From: a virus
Length of the DNA stretch: 43,002 bases
Reading direction: 5' to 3' (one strand)
IMG/VR virus record: IMGVR_UViG_3300013136_000898
Coordinates: 1-43,002 of that record
Positions 9,330 through 18,000 of this stretch are shown in pieces. Under the pieces are notes generated by a model. It did not search any database and was not told the DNA's origin. It saw only the letters and a list, made by a program, of their open reading frames with translations. Within the stretch, counting starts at the first letter, position 1; every line of letters starts with the position of its first letter. The position numbers and the translations under genes were made by a program.

Positions 9330-9410
9330 ATGTGTAAATTCTTTTCGTGTTTAACAGATATAACGGGAAAAAATATTAAATATTTCACACCTGAAAAGGA
9401 AATTAATTAA
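9330..9410 (+). CDS. possible 26-residue peptide or gene remnant
   Basis: A short frame ATG 9330 to TAA 9410 encodes MCKFFSCLTDITGKNIKYF plus seven more residues. The 'MCKFFS...' opening resembles the start of a small protein family found in several phages, which suggests the shortened end of such a gene. No convincing ribosome site precedes it. The remainder of the 9310-9554 gap is AT-rich, with TATAAT at about 9507-9512 as a possible -10 element for the Hsp20 gene but no clear -35. Confidence 0.25.
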   Translation: MCKFFSCLTDITGKNIKYFTPEKEIN

Positions 9411-9554
9411 GGAACGTAAAAAGGGTGTGTAAAAATAACATAGTTAAAGATTAGTATATTATGGTAAGTTATTGAATTTATTAAACTTAAAAATTGGCAT
9501 GAATATTGTTATATAATTTTATAAATAATCTTTTTAAAAAAAAGGAGTAACGCA

Positions 9555-9989
9555 ATGCAATATTTTAACGAATCACCATCATACGACATAATTGATGTGG
9601 CTAGTAGTTTACTAGGTAATTGGAATATTATGGATGTTATTGATCAAAACAAAGAGTTTTTCTTAAAAGAAGAATTGTTGGATTTTCCTGTTAAACGTAG
9701 AAGTTATCGGAGTTACTTTGAGGATGATAATTACGTTTTAGAAATGGAAGTTCCAGGATATTCAAAAGAGGATATATTAGTTAGTATATTTAATAATGTA
9801 TTAACGATTAAATCAAAAGAAAAAAGTAAGGAAGATTCAAAATCAAACTTTAGAGGTTTTGAGTATTCTCTTACTTTAAATTCCAAATTAGAAGTTGAGA
9901 AGACACAATGTTTTGTTAAAGATGGAATCTTAAAAATTATAATACCAAAGTTAGAAAAGAAAAAGTCTTTAGAGATTCCAATTCAATAA
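9555..9989 (+). CDS. small heat-shock protein, Hsp20/alpha-crystallin family
   Basis: The 144-residue protein has the alpha-crystallin domain from about residue 48 onward: NYVLEMEVPGYSKEDILVSI, NNVLTIKSKEK, then FEYSLTLNSKLEVEKTQCF and the closing KDGILKIIIPKLEKKK with a C-terminal IPI (I-x-I-type) anchor. Small heat-shock proteins hold unfolding proteins in a refoldable state. Start ATG 9555 follows AAAAGGAG. A strong terminator follows 18 bases after the stop, so the gene is probably its own unit. Hsp20 genes occur in various phages; assisting virion protein folding is the plausible role. Confidence 0.93.
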   Translation: MQYFNESPSYDIIDVASSLLGNWNIMDVIDQNKEFFLKEELLDFPVKRRSYRSYFEDDNYVLEMEVPGYSKEDILVSIFNNVLTIKSKEKSKEDSKSNFRGFEYSLTLNSKLEVEKTQCFVKDGILKIIIPKLEKKKSLEIPIQ

Positions 9990-10006
9990 TGATATTTTAA
10001 AACACA

Positions 10007-10041
10007 AAAGAGGAGAATAATTTAAAGTTATTCTCCTCTTT
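10007..10041 (+). terminator. intrinsic terminator after hsp20
   Basis: A perfect 14-bp stem (AAAGAGGAGAATAA / TTATTCTCCTCTTT) with a 7-base loop sits right behind the Hsp20 gene. The 3' arm ends in TTT but no long T-run follows (CCATCTG), so termination may be partial. Confidence 0.75.
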
Positions 10042-10062
10042 CCATCTGTAAAGGAGAATACA

Positions 10063-10236
10063 ATGCTTGTAAAGCTTGAAAATACAGATCAATTACAAAA
10101 GTTTGTTTATGATCAATTTGATTCTACATTAGAGACAATGAATGGAATGAAAATTGAATATATTGAAAGAGAACCAGAGGAAGAAATTCCTGAAATAATT
10201 AAATGCTATAGTTTGAATTTAAAAAAGGGAAGGTAA
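10063..10236 (+). CDS. small hypothetical protein (57 residues)
   Basis: ATG 10063 stands seven bases behind AAAGGAGA and opens a 57-codon frame to TAA 10236. The product starts MLVKLENTDQLQKFVYDQF and ends in a basic KKGR; the middle is acidic (EREPEEEIPE). The ribosome site of the next gene (GGGAAGG) overlaps its end. The good ribosome site and spacing make it a real gene; its function is unknown. Confidence 0.6.
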   Translation: MLVKLENTDQLQKFVYDQFDSTLETMNGMKIEYIEREPEEEIPEIIKCYSLNLKKGR

Positions 10237-10244
10237 ACCTACTT

Positions 10245-10466
10245 ATGAGAGCCATATTTTTAATTTTTGGATTGACTCTTTTACTGCACGAAAATTTATG
10301 GTTGTTTGTAGTATTAGTGGTTTCTGTAATATGCTCTCATCTAAAAATCTCTATGTTTGTAATGTTAATATCTATAATGGTATTAACTACAAGTAGTGTT
10401 GAAATATTATTAACTTTAATTCTATATGTATTTGCATCGTATGAATTTAAATATAATATGATATGA
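10245..10466 (+). CDS. small membrane protein
   Basis: The 73-residue protein is almost entirely hydrophobic with two to three predicted membrane helices (FLIFGLTLLL; WLFVVLVVSVICS; MLISIMVL through LTLILYVFASYEF). Start ATG 10245 follows GGGAAGG at 10228-10234, which overlaps the end of the previous small gene, so both are probably co-expressed. Possible roles such as holin-like or membrane-modifying activity cannot be separated from sequence alone. Confidence 0.6.
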   Translation: MRAIFLIFGLTLLLHENLWLFVVLVVSVICSHLKISMFVMLISIMVLTTSSVEILLTLILYVFASYEFKYNMI

Positions 10467-10517
10467 GAAAAACTTATGGTATATGATTATTATATATAAT
10501 CAATAATTGAATTAATG

Positions 10518-10575
10518 GAACTATCGAGAGATTATGCTATTTGTGATTAATTCACAAACAATCTCTCGATAGTTC
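10518..10575. other. long two-part inverted repeat in intergenic gap
   Basis: Arms GAACTATCGAGAGATT (10518-10533) and AATCTCTCGATAGTTC (10560-10575) pair over 16 bp. Inside lies a second hairpin, TTTGTGA (10540-10546) with TCACAAA (10552-10558). No T-run follows, so it does not look like a standard terminator. It lies within the 226-base gap before the second virion block; an RNA-processing or stabilising element, or an operator, is possible. The rest of the gap has TATAAT at 10495-10500 as a weak -10 candidate. Confidence 0.6.
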
Positions 10576-10692
10576 TCCAGATAATCTTAGAATACTCTGT
10601 TTTACAATTTTACTATCATGAATCCAATTTTTTATTACCAAATTTTCTTAAAAAAAGGATAAATTTTAAAATATTTAGGTGGTTTTCAAATT

Positions 10693-12324
10693 ATGTCAAT
10701 ATCTGCTATAGAAAGTATAAGTACTGCTGCAATGTTTGCAGGAGGAATATCCTCTAGTTTACCTAATTCAGAAGATTTTATAAACAAAGTAGGTCCAATT
10801 GATGATATAATTGGATTACCCCCAGCAGCTTACTACAGCAATCCATCTATATTAAATAGAGTGTTGGCATCTATACCTATGTTACTGATATTTCCAGCAA
10901 TGACACTGGAAGGAGATTTAACTAGTTCCAATGATGAAGGATTAAAATTATATGATTTGGATTTTCATAAAGGATGGGATCAATATAAAAAAATATGTAA
11001 CTCATGTGACATTAAAGTTTCTTCCAGCTCGAATCCACCTATAAGAGTGGCTTTTCTACATGAAGGACCTATCTCAGAATCTTTCAGTAATGAATATTCC
11101 GAAAGTATGATGGAACAAATATCTGGTATGGCGTCACCAATGCTAAAGGAATTAAAATATAGTACAGGAGCATCCTCAATACAAGGCGCTATCGACAAGG
11201 TTAAACAAGGAATAAAAGAGGGTAAAGGAAAAGGAGCTATTGAAAATTTTTTTAGTAATGTTGTGGGTATGGGACTTAGTGCAGCGGGATCTGCTGCAGG
11301 ATTTGTTGAAAGATTTGTGTCGGCTGCCCCAAAAGGTGCGCAACTATCTAAATTATTAACTGGATCAAATATAGACTTTCCTTTAATTTGGGCAGGGTCT
11401 AGTTTTTCTCCATCATATTCAATAACGGTTCGTCTGACAAATACTGATCCTCTAGATGATAATTTATATGAAGAAAGAATAATTAATCCATTAGTTAGGT
11501 TATTAGCTCTTGGTGTTCCAACATCAGATTCAAAAGGAACATATACTTATCCTCTTTTACTAAGAGCGAGTTGCCCAGGATTATTTAGATTAAATGCTGG
11601 GGCAGTAACATCATTTGAAATAGTTAAAGGACTAGACGGATCAGATATTGGATATCATCAGAGACCAGGATCAATTGACGTTAGAATTACATTCATTGAT
11701 TTATATTCTAGTTTAATTGCGATGATGAGTGAAGAGGATAGAACTGGTTCCGATTTAAATAGACCAACACTATCACGATATATAAATAATTTAAGAGGAA
11801 AAGCATTTTTCAACAATCCATATGATTTACAATTACCAACTGTAACAGATAATTCGATATCATTTAATAGTGAAGGTAAAAGTTTTGGTAATAATGTACC
11901 AATATACAGTGGTCATAAACAACCTAAAGATAATAATCATTATAACAATAATGTAGGGTTGGGTGGTCCATCTAGAGTATTACCTACTTCAGATGAAATG
12001 TCTTCCTCCGCTAATTTGCAAAGTCAATCTTCTAATACAACTATAGATGATTATTTAAGAAACTCAGAGATGTCTAATAATCCAAGTACTATAAAAAATA
12101 GTTGGGAAAATGTAGATTTGACAGAAGAATCTTTTGTAGATATGAATGAAATATATGATAATCTTTTAATTGATGGCATATCGGCTGAGTGGTATGCAGC
12201 TGGATCAGAAAAATGTCTTTTAACACCTGTAGATACGAATGGAATATATGATAATCTTTTAACTGATGGCATATCGGCTAAGAGTTATGCAATTGGATCA
12301 GAAACTTGTCTTTTAACACCTTAA
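10693..12324 (+). CDS. tail-tube/baseplate junction protein, gp48/gp54-like
   Basis: The 543-residue protein starts at ATG 10693 behind TTAGGTGG. The part from about residue 230 to 350 (FPLIWAGSSFSPSYSITVRL, then NPLVRLLALGVP, SCPGLFRLNAGAVTSFEIVKG and the closing IDVRITFIDLYSS) follows the pattern of T4 gp48/gp54-type proteins that start tail-tube growth on the baseplate. The middle (about 165-215) is Gly/Ala/Lys-rich and possibly membrane- or tube-lumen-facing. The C-terminal 90 residues are Ser/Asn-rich and end in two tandem 31-residue repeats. The gp48/54 assignment is by pattern, not by alignment. Confidence 0.65.
   Translation: MSISAIESISTAAMFAGGISSSLPNSEDFINKVGPIDDIIGLPPAAYYSNPSILNRVLASIPMLLIFPAMTLEGDLTSSNDEGLKLYDLDFHKGWDQYKKICNSCDIKVSSSSNPPIRVAFLHEGPISESFSNEYSESMMEQISGMASPMLKELKYSTGASSIQGAIDKVKQGIKEGKGKGAIENFFSNVVGMGLSAAGSAAGFVERFVSAAPKGAQLSKLLTGSNIDFPLIWAGSSFSPSYSITVRLTNTDPLDDNLYEERIINPLVRLLALGVPTSDSKGTYTYPLLLRASCPGLFRLNAGAVTSFEIVKGLDGSDIGYHQRPGSIDVRITFIDLYSSLIAMMSEEDRTGSDLNRPTLSRYINNLRGKAFFNNPYDLQLPTVTDNSISFNSEGKSFGNNVPIYSGHKQPKDNNHYNNNVGLGGPSRVLPTSDEMSSSANLQSQSSNTTIDDYLRNSEMSNNPSTIKNSWENVDLTEESFVDMNEIYDNLLIDGISAEWYAAGSEKCLLTPVDTNGIYDNLLTDGISAKSYAIGSETCLLTP
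12136..12321 (+). repeat. two tandem 93-bp coding repeats
   Basis: Units 12136-12228 and 12229-12321 are each 31 codons, in frame at the extreme C-terminus of the tail-tube/baseplate-like protein. Both contain IYDNLL-x-DGISA and end in CLLTP. They differ at about a dozen bases, so the duplication is recent but not new. Confidence 0.9.
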
Positions 12325-12339
12325 CAAGGAGAGATTAGT

Positions 12340-13635
12340 ATGTGTGATTGTGAAGAGTTAGAACTATATATGGATAATAGTAATGAGAGTTTGATGAAGA
12401 TGGCTGATGATGGAATTGCTGCCGCTAAAAAACCGCCTAAATCTGGTAGTATTAAAGATTGGGGAAGTAAGGCAAAATTCTGGCCAAAAAAGTCTAATAT
12501 AGCGGAAATTTTTAATGAAAATCAACAAGCCTTAACTAATACTAGTTCCGCCTTAAGTAACTTAAATTCTGTAGGTACTTCGTTTTCTGGAATGCTAACG
12601 GCAGTCGCTAATAGACCAGATATATTTAATAATGAAACTAACTTTTCTGGTTTTATGAGCTCCTTCGATACTGGTATAACTAATATGGGTTCAGCATTAA
12701 CCAATTTAAATGGTATGATTAACAATTTGGGACCTGTAAACAATATGTTATCTATACAAGAAATAGGCACAGAAATGGGGGGATCAGTTACAGATTTATT
12801 GGGTCAGGCATGTCAAATGCCCTCTACGATGGGATCAATTTTGCAACCTTTAGGTAATATATTATCTATATTAGAAACAACAAATCCTAGTATTATGAAT
12901 GATATAAGTAGTATTGCAAATAAAGTATCTAGTACCTTATTATCCCCTATAAATAGTATAATAAATACAACAGCAGGATATGCTAAAACAATAGTAGATT
13001 CTGGTGTGAATTTAACTGGAGGATTATTGACTCCTACTTTATCTTTAACATCCGGTATGAATGGAATTGTGAATGGTGTAAGCGGATTACTAGGAGGATG
13101 TTCTCAGCTATTAAATTCAGGTGCTGCTTCTCATATAGATTTAATGAGTAATTGTTGTAATGGATCTTTGAGTTGTCTTGATACTTTGCAGGAAATCTTA
13201 ACATGTGGTTTGGGATCGTTAGGTTCTACAACTATTAAAAATGGGGAATCCGTGTCATCGGTTTTTTCCGTAATGGATGGTTTAGGCCTTAATGTACAAA
13301 CATCCATTAATGATACTATAAATCCTCTTCTTACACAGGCATCTTCTGATTTTATAAAATCTGTTTCTGAACAACCTCAAGTACTGGCAACCTTAAATAA
13401 GGAAATTGCTACATCTACAAAAGATACAATTGATGTATGGGGATCAAAATCAAAATTCTTTCCTCCAGCGAAACCTAAAATAGGTAATACTATTATATCT
13501 AAAGAATTACCAGATTGGGTAACTTTGAGTGGAGATGCTCCTAAAGATTTACCAGATGAAGTTATATTAAGTGGAGGTAAAAAGATTCCTAAGCATATTG
13601 ATTCATGGGGATCAACATCTAGATATTTCGGCTAA
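12340..13635 (+). CDS. putative virion protein with three WGSxxxF motifs
   Basis: The 431-residue protein starts at ATG 12340 after AAGGAGAG. Most of it is a low-complexity Ser/Gly/Asn/Leu-rich region (about 60-345). A short motif recurs three times: DWGSKAKFW (about 40-48), VWGSKSKFF (366-374) and SWGSTSRYFG, which forms the extreme C-terminus (422-431). Two LP-D-x-V-x-LSG segments (WVTLSGDAPKDLPDEVILSG) lie between the last two. No family is recognised. Position between tube-junction and tape-measure genes makes it a likely tail or baseplate component; the repeated motif may dock onto a partner. Confidence 0.6.
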   Translation: MCDCEELELYMDNSNESLMKMADDGIAAAKKPPKSGSIKDWGSKAKFWPKKSNIAEIFNENQQALTNTSSALSNLNSVGTSFSGMLTAVANRPDIFNNETNFSGFMSSFDTGITNMGSALTNLNGMINNLGPVNNMLSIQEIGTEMGGSVTDLLGQACQMPSTMGSILQPLGNILSILETTNPSIMNDISSIANKVSSTLLSPINSIINTTAGYAKTIVDSGVNLTGGLLTPTLSLTSGMNGIVNGVSGLLGGCSQLLNSGAASHIDLMSNCCNGSLSCLDTLQEILTCGLGSLGSTTIKNGESVSSVFSVMDGLGLNVQTSINDTINPLLTQASSDFIKSVSEQPQVLATLNKEIATSTKDTIDVWGSKSKFFPPAKPKIGNTIISKELPDWVTLSGDAPKDLPDEVILSGGKKIPKHIDSWGSTSRYFG

Positions 13636-13658
13636 GTGAGATTTGGAGGATACAGTAA

Positions 13659-14123
13659 ATGGTTGATAAGAATCTACAATATTTGGATTTATATTTATCG
13701 GAAGGAATTATGGGAAAAGTTGTGGGAGGTTTAGCTGGTATAGTGGGAGGTTTTTTATTAGGAAATAAAGGAGCCTCCTTTTTTAACTCCGCTACAAATA
13801 ATAATCCTTTAGTTTCTCCGATAACTAGAGGATTTGGTACATTAGGTGGAAGTACTATAGGGATGATAGGTGGTGCGGCTTTAGGTGATAAAATTGATAA
13901 CTGGATAAGAGAAAATTTAAAACATACTGCTTTTGGAACTCCGAAAACAACTGATATAATGGAAGAAATGGAAAAGGTCCTTAGTGCTATTAATGATAAA
14001 ATCGGAGAATGTTATAAAACTTCAGATCCAAAAGTTTGTAAGAAAAAACTCAATATGCTAAAGAATGTTTTGGAGGATAAGTTACAAAACTTAAGAGCTA
14101 ATATGCATGTTGTTCCAAGGTAA
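13659..14123 (+). CDS. glycine-zipper protein
   Basis: The 154-residue protein starts at ATG 13659 with TTTGGAGGA upstream. Residues about 18-90 contain repeated small residues (GKVVGGLAGIVGGFLLGNKG and GFGTLGGSTIGMIGGAALGD), the pattern of glycine-zipper transmembrane segments that oligomerise in membranes. The C-terminal half is a charged helix with two cysteines (ECYKTSDPKVCKKK). Being in the tail block, it may be a virion protein that forms or helps form a membrane channel on infection; that is inference. Confidence 0.6.
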   Translation: MVDKNLQYLDLYLSEGIMGKVVGGLAGIVGGFLLGNKGASFFNSATNNNPLVSPITRGFGTLGGSTIGMIGGAALGDKIDNWIRENLKHTAFGTPKTTDIMEEMEKVLSAINDKIGECYKTSDPKVCKKKLNMLKNVLEDKLQNLRANMHVVPR

Positions 14124-14130
14124 ATGAATT

Positions 14131-15072
14131 ATGAATAATATTAATGAATTTTTTGAATTATCTCCAACTGGTTTAGAAAATTGGGAAACTGTAGCTGGAT
14201 ATAATATAAAATCCAACCAGACAATTGTAGATACAATTAAAGAATTATCAATTAAAGATAAAAGTACAAAAAATATATCTGATATTATATCTAAAGGGTT
14301 GGATAACAGAATAATTATAGTAGGTTTTTTAGATAAAAAATTTAATTTATCTACAATGTTTAAAGATATTAAAAAGTGGATTTCTCATATTGATATTTTT
14401 GGCTTATTAGGAAATGATGAATCAAATAAAATTTTAGGCGTTTTTTCAGTTGATGATAATAAAGTAGCTGTGATATTGGATGACAGTGTAGATTTTTTGG
14501 GAAATAGAACCAGAGATATATTACCAACTCTTACGCATGAACTTATACATTTTTGCGCAGCATACAATGCTAATAAATTTTTAAATACTACAATGTATAG
14601 TTTTTTATTACCATATTATAAAGATTTATTTTCTAGATTTTCTGTAAAATCTGTCGAAATTGATGATGAGAAACTTAAAAGAGCAATAATTAAAGTTTGT
14701 AAATTAGATACAAAACGACTGAGTTCTAATACACATTTATTGGAAGCTTTTGTGATTTGGGCAAAGTATCTTGAAGAAGAATATGAAAAAAAGGAAGCTT
14801 TTAATATATTAAAATATATGGTATTACCTTATTTAATGTTTATTGAAAAAACGGGTAAAGGTGTTTATCACCAAAGAGCCTTAGTTTCTGTAAAAAAGTA
14901 TTATGCTGCATACGAATCTATATTTGATATGTCTTTTAATCAAATATCTGAAATAACGTTACCTGGACAAGAGATTTGTTCAGTGTCAGAAGTAGCTAGT
15001 ATAACTAATCAAAATAATCCAGATCCAAGATTGGTCTCAATGATTAAACAATTACCCATGGAGTCTAGATAA
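14131..15072 (+). CDS. putative zinc metallopeptidase in the tail block
   Basis: The 313-residue protein has the zincin motif LPTLTHELIHFCAA with H136-E137-L-I-H140. A third ligand cannot be fixed; an acidic HLLEAFVIWAKY segment about 70 residues later is a candidate. The N-terminal 130 residues are beta/alpha mixed, with NRIIIVGFLDKKFN. It follows the glycine-zipper gene by 7 bases, and its stop overlaps the tape-measure start by one base (TAATG). Possible roles are processing of virion proteins or cutting a host surface or peptide target. No exact family is recognised. Confidence 0.65.
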   Translation: MNNINEFFELSPTGLENWETVAGYNIKSNQTIVDTIKELSIKDKSTKNISDIISKGLDNRIIIVGFLDKKFNLSTMFKDIKKWISHIDIFGLLGNDESNKILGVFSVDDNKVAVILDDSVDFLGNRTRDILPTLTHELIHFCAAYNANKFLNTTMYSFLLPYYKDLFSRFSVKSVEIDDEKLKRAIIKVCKLDTKRLSSNTHLLEAFVIWAKYLEEEYEKKEAFNILKYMVLPYLMFIEKTGKGVYHQRALVSVKKYYAAYESIFDMSFNQISEITLPGQEICSVSEVASITNQNNPDPRLVSMIKQLPMESR

Positions 15073-18000
15073 TGGTTGAACATAAAAAAGAAGATAAAAT
15101 AGAAAATTTGTCCCAACAAATTGAAGCATTAACTTCCGTCATCAAAACTAATGTAGAATTAATGAAATCTTCCAATTTGATGATGGGTAATGTAACGGGA
15201 GATGTAGTAGATAGAAAAACAGGTAAAAAGAAAATAACAGCTAGGAAAAGGAAGCTAAAGAAACCTTTAGTTGAATCAATAACAGATTTAAATACTTCTG
15301 TAGAAGAATTGTCTGAAGAAGAATCAGGTACATCTGATATACAAGAATCTTTATATGATGTTGATGCAGAAATATCTGCATTAAGAGAAGATAATCTAGC
15401 AAATACTGGATTATTATCCAAAACATATAATGTATTATCAACTGTTGGTAAGGGAACTGCAGGTGCCGCTTTAGGTGTTGGAGAATTCACAGCTAGTTCC
15501 ATGACTATGCCTTCTGTTTTTGATGCTAAAGCAGATCTAGAGCAACTTAAAGATAGTATAGTTAAATCAATGAGTTTAGCAATGGGAGGTCCAATTGGCA
15601 GTTATGTTTTAAATTTATCAGGTAATATTTTACAATCAGTTATTGGAGGTATACGTAAAGCTACAGGAGTTGGTGCGGAACAAAATATAGGTGATTATCC
15701 TACAGAAGAAATGCCTGAATTTGCTACAGGTGGTGTTGTACCAGGTCCTCCAGGTGCTCCGGTTATTATTAAAGCCCATGGTGGAGAAATGGTTGTACCT
15801 GAAAAAATTAAAACACGGGGAATGGAAGGATTTAATGATAGATTAGATGCACTCATCAAATATGATCAAGCCGATCTTATTAATAATGATAATACATTAA
15901 AAGAGTTAGTACATATTGCTGATATTCTAAATTTTGGTAACAGTATTTTTAGAGAACTAACGGGACCTATAATAGGGAGCTTAAACACAGTAAAAGAAGG
16001 TGTTGTTGATTTAGCTCATAATTCAAAAGAGTATAACAATAGTATTGCTGGTTTCTTAATTTCATTACCAAAATTTATTGTAAAGGATGTATTTATTAAG
16101 GCTTTGGGTAATGATATTTTATGGGAATTGATTGCTAAAAATATTATTAGTAAAGTGTTTTTGCGTGGTGTTGTTTGGGATCAAATAATGCTTCCAGCTA
16201 TGGAACATTTTATGGGTAAAAATGCTGGATTCGGGCAAATTACTGCTATGATGGCTGGTGGAGCGGGAATGTTATTTGGTTTACAAAAGTTGGTGGGAAA
16301 TAAATCAATAACCTCAATTCTGGGTAATATAATGCCAGATTTTATTTCCAATGGTATAGGCGCCATAAGTCGTACAGCAGGAAATATTATACCTGGACAT
16401 TTTATTTCTGGTACAGCTAAAACTATTTCTGGTGCAGCTAAAACTCCCGGTTTAATTGGACAAGGCATTGCAGGAGCCGGTAATGTAGTTAGTCAGGGAG
16501 GAAATTTAGCAACTAGTGCTGGTTTATCTGGAATCGGAAGTTCTGCTACAGGAGCCGGAGGAATGTTACAAGGTGTTGGTGGATCATTAGCTGCCAATCC
16601 TGCCTTAATATTAGGTGGAGCATTTGCTGGTAAAGTAATGTATGATTATTGGCAAGCAAAAAGAGATATTCCATTCCAAACTTTAATGGAAATACGGCAA
16701 ATTAGAAAGAATACAGAAGAAACTGCTCAACTATTAGGTGGTAAAGGTTTTGGAGCAATGGATTTTCGCACCAAGCTTGGGCATTTTATGGAAGATCAAT
16801 ATGCCTATATGTACGATCCATTAAAGACGATATATAAATACTCCGGAGCAAAAATGCTAACTAAAGGATTACTAGAACATGTATCACGATCTAGTAAAGA
16901 TTTAGGTAATTTTGCTGGTAGAAAATGGGGTCGTAGTGAAGCTGGAAAAACAAAAGGTTGGCATCCATTACAAGCGACAGGTAGGGCGTTAAAAAGTGGA
17001 GGAAAGTATTTTACAGGGAGTTGGGGGGAGAATAAAACCAAAACTGCAAAAGAAAGAGGTTCTCTTGAATATCAACAAGTAGATTATTTAGCAAAGATAT
17101 ATAGTGTATTAAGTGGAAATATTTCAGAAAATTTAGAAGTGATAAAACATGATAGCAAGAGTATTTCTAAATATTCAAAAGCAACGGCAAGAGCTACAAT
17201 TAAAGAATATCGTGAGACTAGTTTATTAAGAAGAATGGGTTTACTCGAGAATATGTTCTCAATTCCAATGGCAGCAGGTAAAGCTATTGGAGAGGCCGCT
17301 GTGAGCACTACAGCCAGTGTAGCTGGAGGTGTAGCTGCAGGTGCAGGTGCAGGTAAAGCGCTAAAGTCGGTTACCCGTAGAGTTCCTTCTGGTACAGCTA
17401 AAGCGCTACGGCCGGCTGCCAGTAAAATTTCTTCTGGTGCAGCTAAAGCACTACGGCCGGCTGCCAGTAAAATTCCTTTAATAGGTGGCGCGCTAGGGGC
17501 GGCTGCTCATAAAATTCCTGCAATAGGTGGCATGCTACGGGCGACTGCCGGTAAAGTTCCTTATGTTGCAGCTGCCTTAGCTGTATTTGATGCCATAAAA
17601 AGTAGTGCAGATGCTAATGAAATATTTGATAAAACTGCTACAAATATGCGGGAAAAAATATCTGCTGGATTAGCTGGATTAGTTCAAGGAGCTACCCTTG
17701 GTTTATCAAGCGTATTTATTTCTAAAAAGGATATGGCTGAAGGTATTAGTACTAATGTTGAAAAAATGTCTAATATGGGAGGAATATTCGATATAGGGGG
17801 AGCATATGCAAGGGCTGGTGGTGGTAGTGGTAATATTTGGGAGGATTATTATGGAACAGATAATTTTTATTGGGAACAACGTAAACCTGTAGGTGAAATA
17901 GTTGATAAAAGTAAACTAAAACCTAGCATTTATACAGGTCCAGAAGCTACAGGATACAAAGTTAATCGGGAAATAGATGGAGGATTATTTTATTCTGATT

